Below are positions 5,951-13,268 of a DNA stretch of 22,143 nucleotides, one piece after another. The notes below the pieces were generated by a model, which saw only the letters and a list, made by a program, of their open reading frames with translations, did no database searches and was not told the origin of the DNA. The stretch is from PFJX01 sp038215555 (GTDB lineage Bacteria; Pseudomonadota; Gammaproteobacteria; Burkholderiales; Thiobacillaceae). Position numbers and translations under genes: made by a program. Each line of letters starts with the position of its first letter. Position 1 is the first letter of the stretch. Location of the stretch: the NCBI GenBank assembly GCA_038215555.1, contig JBBQQT010000045.1, positions 1-22,143 of the forward strand. Reading direction: 5' to 3'.

Positions 5951-6148
5951 ATGGCAAAACCCAACTACGCATTCGAAAAACGCCAGAAGGAACTGGCAAA
6001 AAAACAAAAGAAACAGGAAAAGCTCGAACAGCGTAAATCGACCGGCGGCCATGATGCGGAGATGGAACCAGATAAGGAACCTGCGGATAGGGAACCCGAG
6101 GCCCAGGCCGAAGCCGACGACACACCCGTTCCACCTGCCGCCGATTGA
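5951..6148 (+). CDS. Small highly charged conserved protein of unknown function
   Basis: This 65-residue protein begins MAKPNYAFEKRQKELAKKQK. The N-terminal half is basic and almost certainly helical; the second half is acidic and proline-rich, probably disordered. I recognise the N-terminus as that of a small uncharacterised protein common in betaproteobacteria, but I know of no function. A ribosome site AGGAG (5935-5939) precedes the ATG by 11 bases; the longer in-frame extension upstream is promoter region and is not favoured. The gene is divergent from the methyltransferase and is followed within 41 bp by a MITE-like element. Confidence 0.75.
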   Translation: MAKPNYAFEKRQKELAKKQKKQEKLEQRKSTGGHDAEMEPDKEPADREPEAQAEADDTPVPPAAD

Positions 6149-6188
6149 TCATCCTGCCCTGACGGCATTTGAATCTGGCCTGCTCTAA

Positions 6189-6329
6189 CAGGGTGTTGAA
6201 AAACGCACCGTCACCCCGGCAAAAGCCGGGGTCCAGTACAACAGGCTCAATAAAATCAACGGCTTCTGGATACCGGCCTGCGCCGGTATGACGGTTTTTT
6301 TGAGGTTTTTCACGTTTTTCAACACCCTG
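6189..6329. mobile_element. 141-bp MITE-like element, copy 1
   Basis: The termini are inverted repeats CAGGGTGTTGAAAAACG and CGTTTTTCAACACCCTG. The element is flanked by a 4-bp direct repeat CTAA (6185-6188 and 6330-6333), consistent with a target-site duplication. Two hairpins lie inside, CCCCGGC/GCCGGGG (6214-6231) and ATACCGGC/GCCGGTAT (6270-6289), the second followed by a T run, so it may also end transcription between the convergent genes beside it. A same-length copy lies at 11784-11924. There is no transposase; mobility would depend on one elsewhere. Confidence 0.75.
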
Positions 6330-6908
6330 CTAAGCCTTATCCGTTTTGTCTGCGCCTGCATCAGTCGAGAAACCCAGCGCCCGCCAGCCGGCGAGACCCA
6401 GTTTTTGCAGGGTCTCGATATTGCGGCCAAAAATGGCCTCGGCATCCGGGAAAGCCTCCACCGCTTTTTCCAGACTCGCCTCACGAATCAAATGCAAGGT
6501 CGGGAAAGGTGCCCGATTGGTGTAGTTCGAGATGTCATCCGGTGCGGTATCGGCGAACTGAAACAGCGGATGAAAGCTGGCCACCTGAATCACACCTTCC
6601 AGCCCGAGCTCTTCGACTGCGGATTCCGCAATGATGGTCAAGTCGTTGAAATCCAGAAAATCCGGCAACAAGGTCGGATGAATCAACAACGTGGTGTCAA
6701 TTTCAGCCGGATCAGCTTCGGCCAGCAAATCCAGTTCGCGATCGAGGTCTTCCAGAAAGCCATCCAGATGTTTGGCGTGGCTGACCACAAAGCGGACCTG
6801 ATTCTTCACGTAAACCGATTTGGCGAACGGGCATAGATTCAGCCCGATGACCGCCTTTTCTACCCAAAGCCGCATCGCGGCAAGGACTTCTTCATCGTTC
6901 ATGTTCAT
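6330..6908 (-). CDS. DUF1415 family protein
   Basis: This 192-residue protein of the uncharacterised DUF1415 family carries its hallmarks: GLNLCPFAKSV (Cys26) near the N-terminus and, in the second half, FHPLFQFADTAPDDISNY followed by TNRAPFPTLHLIRE. No activity is known to me. The conserved Cys and His suggest a metal or redox role, but that is a guess. The stop codon TAG lies in the CTAA that flanks the MITE copy, so the insertion touched the very end of this gene and may have set its present last codon. It has a 75-bp gap from the AttH-like gene upstream and could be read through from that operon. Confidence 0.9.
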   Translation of the reverse strand: MNMNDEEVLAAMRLWVEKAVIGLNLCPFAKSVYVKNQVRFVVSHAKHLDGFLEDLDRELDLLAEADPAEIDTTLLIHPTLLPDFLDFNDLTIIAESAVEELGLEGVIQVASFHPLFQFADTAPDDISNYTNRAPFPTLHLIREASLEKAVEAFPDAEAIFGRNIETLQKLGLAGWRALGFSTDAGADKTDKA

Positions 6909-6941
6909 CTTTCTTTAACCTGAAATAAGCGCTGGATTGTA

Positions 6942-6968
6942 GGGTGGGCGACGCCTGATTGACCCACC
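6942..6968. repeat. Short GTAGGGTGGGC-type repeat with hairpin
   Basis: GGTGGG (6943-6948) pairs with CCCACC (6963-6968) in the 75-bp gap between the AttH-like and DUF1415 genes. It looks like a short relative of the GTAGGATGGGC dyad at 4748-4824. It has no T run on either strand, so terminator function is doubtful. Confidence 0.4.
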
Positions 6969-6983
6969 GAGCTTTCACGACAA

Positions 6984-8078
6984 TCAATCCAGCCGTATTT
7001 TCTCGCCATACCCCGTCATTTCAAGATAACCGCGCCCGATCTCGCGCTCATTTTCCAGCAATCGCACGGCGCCCTCCCAGTAAATGGCGCCGGTTGAGCG
7101 CCGACTATCGAGTTCCTGGTCGGGCATCAGCGCTTGCAGCTCAAAATGACGTGTGCCGACGCGCAAACGCCAGGCTATCGGGTAATTGATCGCGGTGCGG
7201 GGTGAACGCCAATGGCGAAAGGGTAAGAAATCGACCTCATCATGAGGAAATGTCTGTGTAGCGCCATTTTCCGGTCGATAACTGGCGGCAGACCATAGCG
7301 CGGGATCTTTTTCACCGCGCATGCGGAACGCCATCAGCGCGCTGCCATCGTGCAGATTGATGCCGATCCAGTCCCAGCCTTGCGCGCCTTGCGGCAGCAG
7401 TTCGCTCGACCACTCATGATCGAGCCAGGCTTTGCCGGTGACCGCGCTGGTGCGTCCGGCGAGCGTCACGCTGCCTTCCACCTTGAGTTGAGGCTGGCTG
7501 TAGTAGTAACTGGCATGGCGCGGATCGGGCGCTTTGGTGCTGAAACCGGCATCGCCGTTGAGCATCGGCGGGCGGCTCGGGATAAGCTGCAGCGAGTAGG
7601 CAAAATCGTCGGTGCGCACCTGGGCCAGATAGTTGCTCTGATTTTTGCCCTGACTTTGTTCAAACCGCCAATCGCCTACCCAGACACCGGTTTGACCGCT
7701 TGCATAGCCAGCGCGAGAAAACCCGACCCGGGCGGCGCGTTCGGCATGCCGCAAACGGCCCAGCTTGGGGTCGGCGATGGCGGCGTGGGCGAGAATCAAC
7801 TGGCGCGGCGCAAATGCGCTGGGATTGCCTTCGCCGACCCCGGTTCTGACCCGGAAGAACGTCGTCTGAAATCCGATCGGGCTGCCGTCCGGCAAGCTGA
7901 GCCATCCGGTCGCGTACCACCATTCGGTTCGAAAATCGGGATGCGCGCCGTGATCGGCCGGAAAAACCAGTTTGCGGCCCGGCAACACGCGGCCAAAGCG
8001 GACGCTTTCCGCCGCCTGAACCTGGCTCCGACACAGGCTAAGACTGGCTATAGCGAGGAGAAAATCGCGCCGCTGCAT
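6984..8078 (-). CDS. AttH/CrtC-like lipocalin-fold protein, Tat-type signal
   Basis: This 364-residue protein of the AttH / carotenoid 1,2-hydratase-like (calycin fold) family has the typical motifs EWWYATGWL (about 50-60) and GKAWLDHEWSSELLPQG then GWDWIGINLHDGSALMAFRMR-like sequence in the middle. The N-terminus MQRRDFLLAIASLSL followed by VQAAES is a twin-arginine-type signal peptide, so it probably folds before export to the periplasm. The start ATG overlaps the TGA of the permease gene (ATGA); a longer in-frame reading inside the permease gene is rejected because it would lose the signal. The ABC-permease-lipocalin arrangement recurs in proteobacteria, and a Nitrosomonas homologue has a known calycin-like structure. 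Lipid binding or handling is inferred; the substrate is unknown. Confidence 0.85.
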   Translation of the reverse strand: MQRRDFLLAIASLSLCRSQVQAAESVRFGRVLPGRKLVFPADHGAHPDFRTEWWYATGWLSLPDGSPIGFQTTFFRVRTGVGEGNPSAFAPRQLILAHAAIADPKLGRLRHAERAARVGFSRAGYASGQTGVWVGDWRFEQSQGKNQSNYLAQVRTDDFAYSLQLIPSRPPMLNGDAGFSTKAPDPRHASYYYSQPQLKVEGSVTLAGRTSAVTGKAWLDHEWSSELLPQGAQGWDWIGINLHDGSALMAFRMRGEKDPALWSAASYRPENGATQTFPHDEVDFLPFRHWRSPRTAINYPIAWRLRVGTRHFELQALMPDQELDSRRSTGAIYWEGAVRLLENEREIGRGYLEMTGYGEKIRLD

Positions 8079-10582
8079 CACCAATCCTCGCGCACCGCCA
8101 GCACCGCATCCTGCCGCATCGCCTGGCGTCCGGCGAGCACGGCGGCGAGTGCGGCGAGCGCAACCAGGCTGACGCCGAACAGCGCCAGCGAAGCCCAAGG
8201 CACATGCAGGTCCATGCTCCAGTGGAAGCTTTGCCGGTTGACCACTTCGATCAACACGATACCGATTGCGCCGCCGGCAAGCAGCCCGGCGATAACGCCC
8301 ACCGAGGCGGCGAGCGCGCCTTCCTGCGCCAGCATCCAGCCGATTTCGCGGCGCGTCAGGCCGAGATGGCGCAGCATGCCGAATTCGCGCCGTCGCGCCG
8401 CCGCCAGCGCAGCAAAACTGGCGGCGACGCCGGCGAGTCCGATCGTCACGGCGACGGCTTCCAGCAAATAGGTGATGGCGAAGGTTCGGTCGAAAATTTG
8501 CAGACTGATGGCGCGGATTTCACCTGGCCGGGCAATCTCCAGCATGCCCGGCCCGGCCAACGCGGTCAGCGCCGCCGTCACCTGCTCGATCGATGCATCC
8601 GGCGCCAGGTAAATCGCCACATCGTTCACCAGTGCATCGCCGGTCAGCCTCCGGTAGTCGGCGAGATTGATCATGATGGCGCCGGTCTGGCGGGAATAAT
8701 CGCGCCAGACACCGGCCACCTGAAGCGGAACCAGACGTCCGGCCAATGGCAGCTCGACCGTCTGTCCTGGCCGCCAGCCATAAAGATCGAACATCGCCTC
8801 GGAGATCCAGATCGCGGCTTGCGAAGTCGGATGCCGCGTCCCGACCAGCGGCAGATCAGACCCGTCCTGCGCAATCGGCCGCGCGATCAAGGCGACTGGT
8901 GCCCTGCCCGCAGCCAGCCGGACACTGTTGTGGCGGGTAAAACCGCTGTGCGCGACGCCATCGACTGCGGCAATCCGCGCTTGCAGGGCTGGGTCGAGAT
9001 AAACACTGGTCTGGGCGCCGCCGGCGCGCAGGTAGAGATCGGCCGGCAAAAGTTGATGCAACCACTGATCGACGGAATCGCGGAACGACGCAACCATGAT
9101 CGCCATCGCTGCCGCCAGTGCAACGCTGGTCATGACGCCCGCCGCAGCCACCACCGCATGGCCAGGTGCGGCGCCCAGGCGGGCCGCGGCGAGCCGGGCC
9201 GGCACCGGACCGCGCGCAGGCAAAAGACGGGCGATGCCGGCAGCCAGCGCCGGCAACAACAAGACGCCGCCTGCCAGCAGACAGGCTACCGCCAGATAGC
9301 CGCCGATCGGCAAGCCGTGCTGGGGCGGAATCACACTGGCGGCAATGCTGGCGGCCAGCAAGCCTAAGCCCAGCCAGGGATGCCCGCGACCGCCGATCAA
9401 ATCGGCTTCATCACCCGCCTTCAAAGCCTGCGCAGGCGATACCGTGGCGGCCTCGCGAGCTGGCAACCAGGCGCCGGCAATACCAGCCAGCAAGCCCAGC
9501 AGGACATAAACGGCGGCAGCTTGCGGTTGAAACACCAACACCGGTTTCAAGCCGGAAAAATAGCCGGCGCCGAGATCGCCACCAAGCAGCGCCAGCGCGC
9601 CCCAGGCCAAGCCATGCCCGAGGATGACGCCGAGCACACCGCCGATGAGTCCAACCGCTGCGCCTTCAGCCAACAACCAGGAAAACAGGCTGCGACGCGA
9701 CAGGCCCAGCGCGCGCAGAAATGCGAATTCGGTGCGCCGTCGAACCACCGAGAGAGCTTGCGCCGAAAAGACCAGAAAGCCACCGGTGAGCAGTGCGATT
9801 GCCGCCAACATGGTCAGGTTGACCCGGTAAGCGCGTGACAGATTGCCGGCCTGATCGGCAGCCGCTTCAGGCGCTTCGATCAGCACCCCGGCCGGCAACA
9901 AGGGTTGCAGCGATTGGCGCGCAACAGCGGTCGAAACCCCTTCCGCCAGACGCAGATCGATGCGTGAAATCTTCCCGATCTTGCCGAAAGCAAACTGTGC
10001 GGCGGCAATGTCCATCACGGCAAGACGGCGGTTTTCGTCGGCGCCCGGAATATCGCCGGCAATCCGAAAACTCAGCTTGCCGCTGCCGGCCTGGAATTCC
10101 ATTTGTTGTCCGGCCTTCAGGCCGAGTGCGTCCTGGGCGGCTGAACTGAGAAAGACGGTGTCATTCGCCAGCGTGGCGAACCGGTCGGATGGCGTGAGCG
10201 ATTCAGAAATATTCGGCCGCGGCAGCAAGGCGGGCGTGACTTGCGCCAGCGCAAAAACATCAACCCCGAGCAGCGGCAGCTTTTCATCCCGCCCGACCTG
10301 TTCGACATCGATTTCGAGCACCGGACTGGCCGCAGCAACTTCGGCACGGCTGGCGACAACGCCATACAGATTTTCATCAAACCCACCACGCGGGCCGACT
10401 ACCTGCAAATCCGCCGCGCCGGCCAGCGAGCGCACACCGCGGCCAAACTCGTTCAGCGCCGCTTCATGCACGGCCTGCACCGCCATGCCGAGCGACACGC
10501 CAAGAATGATGGCGACCAGCGAAAACAAGGTGGCCAGGCGTCGCCGGGCCAGCGATCCCAGAAAAACCGGCGCCAGCCTCAT
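8078..10582 (-). CDS. FtsX/MacB-type ABC transporter permease (YbbP-like)
   Basis: This 834-residue inner-membrane protein has ten likely transmembrane segments. One is near the N-terminus (about 17-36), followed by a large periplasmic domain (to about 250). Three are around 256-375, four around 400-500 flank the start of the second periplasmic domain, and three close the protein (about 700-820). Two FtsX-type cytoplasmic coupling segments are clear: RTEFAFLRALGLSRR (about 283-297) and REFGMLRHLGLTRREIGW near the C-terminus. This double-FtsX layout matches YbbP and not the 4-TM MacB/LolC type. These systems often use mechanotransmission or lipid/lipoprotein extraction instead of classical transport. 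It overlaps the ATPase gene upstream and the lipocalin gene downstream by ATGA, so all three are translationally coupled. Confidence 0.92.
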   Translation of the reverse strand: MRLAPVFLGSLARRRLATLFSLVAIILGVSLGMAVQAVHEAALNEFGRGVRSLAGAADLQVVGPRGGFDENLYGVVASRAEVAAASPVLEIDVEQVGRDEKLPLLGVDVFALAQVTPALLPRPNISESLTPSDRFATLANDTVFLSSAAQDALGLKAGQQMEFQAGSGKLSFRIAGDIPGADENRRLAVMDIAAAQFAFGKIGKISRIDLRLAEGVSTAVARQSLQPLLPAGVLIEAPEAAADQAGNLSRAYRVNLTMLAAIALLTGGFLVFSAQALSVVRRRTEFAFLRALGLSRRSLFSWLLAEGAAVGLIGGVLGVILGHGLAWGALALLGGDLGAGYFSGLKPVLVFQPQAAAVYVLLGLLAGIAGAWLPAREAATVSPAQALKAGDEADLIGGRGHPWLGLGLLAASIAASVIPPQHGLPIGGYLAVACLLAGGVLLLPALAAGIARLLPARGPVPARLAAARLGAAPGHAVVAAAGVMTSVALAAAMAIMVASFRDSVDQWLHQLLPADLYLRAGGAQTSVYLDPALQARIAAVDGVAHSGFTRHNSVRLAAGRAPVALIARPIAQDGSDLPLVGTRHPTSQAAIWISEAMFDLYGWRPGQTVELPLAGRLVPLQVAGVWRDYSRQTGAIMINLADYRRLTGDALVNDVAIYLAPDASIEQVTAALTALAGPGMLEIARPGEIRAISLQIFDRTFAITYLLEAVAVTIGLAGVAASFAALAAARRREFGMLRHLGLTRREIGWMLAQEGALAASVGVIAGLLAGGAIGIVLIEVVNRQSFHWSMDLHVPWASLALFGVSLVALAALAAVLAGRQAMRQDAVLAVREDW

Positions 10583-11241
10583 CCATGCAACCCGGTGGCG
10601 GTCAGGTGCAGCACCCGATCCGTGGTCGCTGCGGCTTCCCGCGAATGGGTCACCAGAATGCCGATGGCGCCTGCTTCGCGAATACGCTCGGCCAGCAAAG
10701 CCAGCACTTTGGCGGCGTTGGCCGGGTCGAGATTGCCGGTGGGTTCATCCGCCAGCACCAGACGCGGGCGATGCACCAAAGCGCGGGCGATGGCCACGCG
10801 TTGCAATTCACCGCCGGAAAGCTCGCGCGGCCAACTGGCATGCCGATCGCCGAGGCCAACGGCATTCAGCAACTGCTGCGCCGCCGCATCCGCAGCCTTG
10901 CCCGCCCTGTCCTTCTCGCCCTGCAACCAGAGCGGCAACGCCACATTTTGCAGAATGTCGAGATGCGGCAGGATATGAAAAGCCTGAAAGATGAAGCCGA
11001 GTTTGTCGCGCCGTAATCGGGTCAGCGCCGCTTCATCGAGTTGGCTGTAATCGACGCCATCGAGAACAATTCGACCGCCATCCGGCCGATCAAGTCCGGC
11101 AATCAGGTTGAGCAGCGTCGATTTGCCGACGCCGGATTCGCCGACGATGGCCACATATTCGCCAGCGTGCAGTTGCAGTGAGACATCGCGCAGCACACTG
11201 CGGCCGTTGAACTGACGCGCAAGATGATCAATTTCGAGCAT
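10579..11241 (-). CDS. ABC transporter ATP-binding protein (LolD/YbbA type)
   Basis: This 220-residue nucleotide-binding subunit carries Walker A GESGVGKST (34-42), Q-loop FIFQAFHILP (83-92), signature LSGGELQR (141-148), Walker B LVLADEP (161-167) and the switch His199 in LVTHS. This is the MacB/LolD/YbbA class that pairs with FtsX-type permeases, and the partner is the overlapping YbbP-like gene (ATGA junction). It would power conformational cycling of the permease; the cargo is unknown. It is the first gene of the three-gene coupled set. The flavin split-barrel gene ends only 15 bp upstream, so the operon may begin there. Confidence 0.95.
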   Translation of the reverse strand: MLEIDHLARQFNGRSVLRDVSLQLHAGEYVAIVGESGVGKSTLLNLIAGLDRPDGGRIVLDGVDYSQLDEAALTRLRRDKLGFIFQAFHILPHLDILQNVALPLWLQGEKDRAGKAADAAAQQLLNAVGLGDRHASWPRELSGGELQRVAIARALVHRPRLVLADEPTGNLDPANAAKVLALLAERIREAGAIGILVTHSREAAATTDRVLHLTATGLHG

Positions 11242-11256
11242 GTGTTGTGCTCAACA

Positions 11257-11751
11257 TCAGCGTGCGATGCGCCATTCGGTCACGTCCTGAAACTGCCGCA
11301 CGATCAAATAAGAAGTGACCTGGATGTGAATGAAGGCACAGCTTGGCGAATCGGCGAATGACTGCAAGGCGGGATGCCGCGCCAGACAGAATGCCCGCGC
11401 TGCATCACGCGCATCGCCGCTGATTTCTTCCGCCACGCCCTGGGCTGTCACCGCGAGGGTTGCTTCCAGATCGCTGCCCAGGTTTTCCCGGTTGTCGATC
11501 ATGATCGCGACCCGTGGGTTGGACATCAGGTTCTCGTATTTGAGGCGGCCGCGTTCAGTCATCAGGATGAAGGCGCGCAAATCATCGGTAATCGAATAAG
11601 CCATCAGGCTGGTGTAAGGATGGCCGTGGTTGTCGGTGGCCAGCACGGCATATTTTTGCGTCTCAAGCAGGTGTCGCAGGCGCGTTTGATCGGCCTCCGG
11701 CAGGCTGCTCGGGGCGGGTTCATTATTTGATTTGATCGTTGCGCGGTTCAA
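11257..11751 (-). CDS. Pyridoxamine 5'-phosphate oxidase-like flavin split-barrel protein (HugZ-like)
   Basis: This 164-residue protein has the FMN-binding split beta-barrel fold: LLETQKYAVLATDNHGHPYT (about 28-47), SLMAYSITDDLRAFILMTERG and RLKYENLMSNPRVAIMIDN follow the usual strand order. Relatives bind FMN, F420 or haem and include HugZ haem oxygenases and general stress proteins. The short length and lack of a clear HugZ C-terminal domain leave the activity open. It lies 15 bp upstream of the ABC ATPase gene on the same strand and may lead that operon. A MITE-like copy sits 32 bp before its start codon and could affect its promoter. Confidence 0.85.
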   Translation of the reverse strand: MNRATIKSNNEPAPSSLPEADQTRLRHLLETQKYAVLATDNHGHPYTSLMAYSITDDLRAFILMTERGRLKYENLMSNPRVAIMIDNRENLGSDLEATLAVTAQGVAEEISGDARDAARAFCLARHPALQSFADSPSCAFIHIQVTSYLIVRQFQDVTEWRIAR

Positions 11752-11783
11752 GGTTTCTCACTTACACCACATTGCGATTAAAA

Positions 11784-11924
11784 CAGGGTGTTGAAAACCT
11801 CACCGTCACCCCGGCGAAGGCCGGGGTCCAGTACAACAGGCTCAATAGAGTCAACGACTTCTGGATACCGGCCTGCGCCGGTATGACGGTTTTCTTGAGG
11901 TTATTCACGTATTTCAACATCCTG
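11784..11924. mobile_element. 141-bp MITE-like element, copy 2
   Basis: Same length, same hairpins and same ends as 6189-6329, with scattered substitutions (the left end is CAGGGTGTTGAAAACCT and the right end has CATCCTG instead of CACCCTG). The flanks are AT-rich (TTAAAA on the left, TTAACG on the right) but show no exact 4-bp duplication, so this copy looks older. It lies between the glutathione peroxidase and split-barrel genes. Confidence 0.72.
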
Positions 11925-11975
11925 TTAACGAAGGCTGATGTAACAAAAACGCGCATCTGACATGGCTCATCGCCA

Positions 11976-12479
11976 TCAAACCGCAACTGGCGGAATCGAC
12001 AGGAGCCGCTCGATTTCTGCCGTCAACTCGGCCGGCTTGGTGGTGGGTGCATAGCGCCCAAGCACTTGACCGTTACGGTCCACCAGAAACTTGGTGAAAT
12101 TCCACTTGATCGCCTCGGTGCCAAGCAAACCGGGCGCGGTACGCGTCAAGTATTGGTAGAGCGGGTGCGCCTGGGCGCCATTGACCTCGATCTTGGCTGA
12201 CAGGGGAAAGGTGACACCGTAATTCTTGCTGCAAAACTGGCCAATCTCGGCTGCGTCGCCCGGCTCCTGATGGCCGAACTGATTGCAGGGAAATCCCAAT
12301 ACGACAAAACCGCGTTCCCGGTATGCCCGCCACAATGCCTCCAGGCCAGCATATTGCGGCGTGAAACCGCATTCGCTGGCGGTGTTGACCAGCAACATCA
12401 CCTGGCCGGCATAGTCCGCCAGGCGGAGGGTGCCGCCGGTCAGGTTGGGCAGGGTAAATTCATTAATCGTCGAGTTCAT
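11976..12479 (-). CDS. gpx: Glutathione peroxidase family (thioredoxin-type) peroxidase
   Basis: This 167-residue thiol peroxidase reduces hydrogen or lipid peroxides. Counted from ATG 12479, the peroxidatic Cys37 is in NTASECGF, the Gln and motif PCNQFGHQEPG follow, and Trp126-Asn127 is in KWNFTKFL; these are the catalytic tetrad positions. A second cysteine, Cys83 in QFCSKNYGVTFPL, matches the resolving Cys of thioredoxin-dependent members such as yeast Hyr1, so thioredoxin is the likely reductant rather than glutathione. It has no signal peptide and is presumably cytoplasmic. The start is ATG 12479 because AAGGTG lies six bases before it; an upstream GTG at 12488 would fall inside that ribosome site. 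Confidence 0.94.
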   Translation of the reverse strand: MNSTINEFTLPNLTGGTLRLADYAGQVMLLVNTASECGFTPQYAGLEALWRAYRERGFVVLGFPCNQFGHQEPGDAAEIGQFCSKNYGVTFPLSAKIEVNGAQAHPLYQYLTRTAPGLLGTEAIKWNFTKFLVDRNGQVLGRYAPTTKPAELTAEIERLLSIPPVAV

Positions 12480-12587
12480 GGTCTGCACCTTGTTGCTTCA
12501 TTGATTGTATGGGCCAGCGGAAGATACAACGCTTTCAAAATTATTGAACCTGGCAGCAAGCCAATGCCTGCCCACATTCGTCACCCA

Positions 12588-13268
12588 TTACGCTCGCAGC
12601 CACTCCACCAGATGAAACCGCCCCGGTGCGAGTTGCCAGAGGGTGTATTGCCGGAGTGATTGGGGCAGCATGCCGGCGCATTCGTGATCGTGGATTTCCA
12701 GTTCACCGCCCAGCCAGAACCGGGCCAGCAAGTCGTCCAGCAGTTCTGCCTGGGGCAAGGTGAGCTGAACAAAGCGGCTTGGCCGGCGAGTGGTGGAAGC
12801 AAGGTCGTGCCAACTGGCCCAGTTTCGACCTTGCAGAGCAGATTGCAGCATTCCCAGCCAGGCTTGCCGATCGTGCTCGGCGCCCTGTCCAGTCAGTTTC
12901 TGGCCAAGCAGGTTGCAGAACAGAAAGGCCGCATCTGGATCACGTTGCGCCAGGATGGTGGGGCCATCTGATTGCGCCAGCCAGGCTGAATCGGCAAATT
13001 CAAACTCGAAGTCGGAGAAACGCTTGCGCAAGAGATGGCGCGCCAGCGCATCCGGTTCCAGCACGGTAATGCGTTGAAAACGCGCCAGAAAACGAGCATT
13101 CAGCGCATAGCCACCGCTTGGGCCGATCAGCACCAGTTGCGCTGCTTCAGGCTGCCAGGCGTCCAGCCAGCGTGCCACTTCGCTATGAAACGGCAGCCAG
13201 CGCGTGCTTTGCCAGCGCCACGCGCGCAGGTGATAGAACAAGCCGCCGCTGGGATGCAGCAGCGGCAT
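12588..13268 (-). CDS. Unknown protein, possible methyltransferase-like fold, coupled to lon
   Basis: I do not recognise this 226-residue protein. After an aromatic, Arg-rich N-terminus (YHLRAWRWQSTRWLPFHSEV) it shows a glycine-containing strand-loop QLVLIGPSGGYALN (about 44-57), then QRITVLEPDALARH, an order like motif I and the acidic strand-2 end of class I SAM methyltransferases. Later motifs include AFLFCNLLGQ and a Trp/His-rich C-terminus. No membrane segments or signal are visible. Its ATG overlaps the lon stop as TAATG, so it is translationally coupled to lon and likely made in proportion to it. A role with Lon, such as an adaptor, or simple hitch-hiking are both possible. Confidence 0.75.
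   Translation of the reverse strand: MPLLHPSGGLFYHLRAWRWQSTRWLPFHSEVARWLDAWQPEAAQLVLIGPSGGYALNARFLARFQRITVLEPDALARHLLRKRFSDFEFEFADSAWLAQSDGPTILAQRDPDAAFLFCNLLGQKLTGQGAEHDRQAWLGMLQSALQGRNWASWHDLASTTRRPSRFVQLTLPQAELLDDLLARFWLGGELEIHDHECAGMLPQSLRQYTLWQLAPGRFHLVEWLRA

Noticed and set aside
8204..9367. Long plus-strand open frames across the ABC permease gene
   Set aside because: Arg/Gln/His-rich antisense translations of a membrane protein gene with intact coupling helices; no ribosome site or domain.
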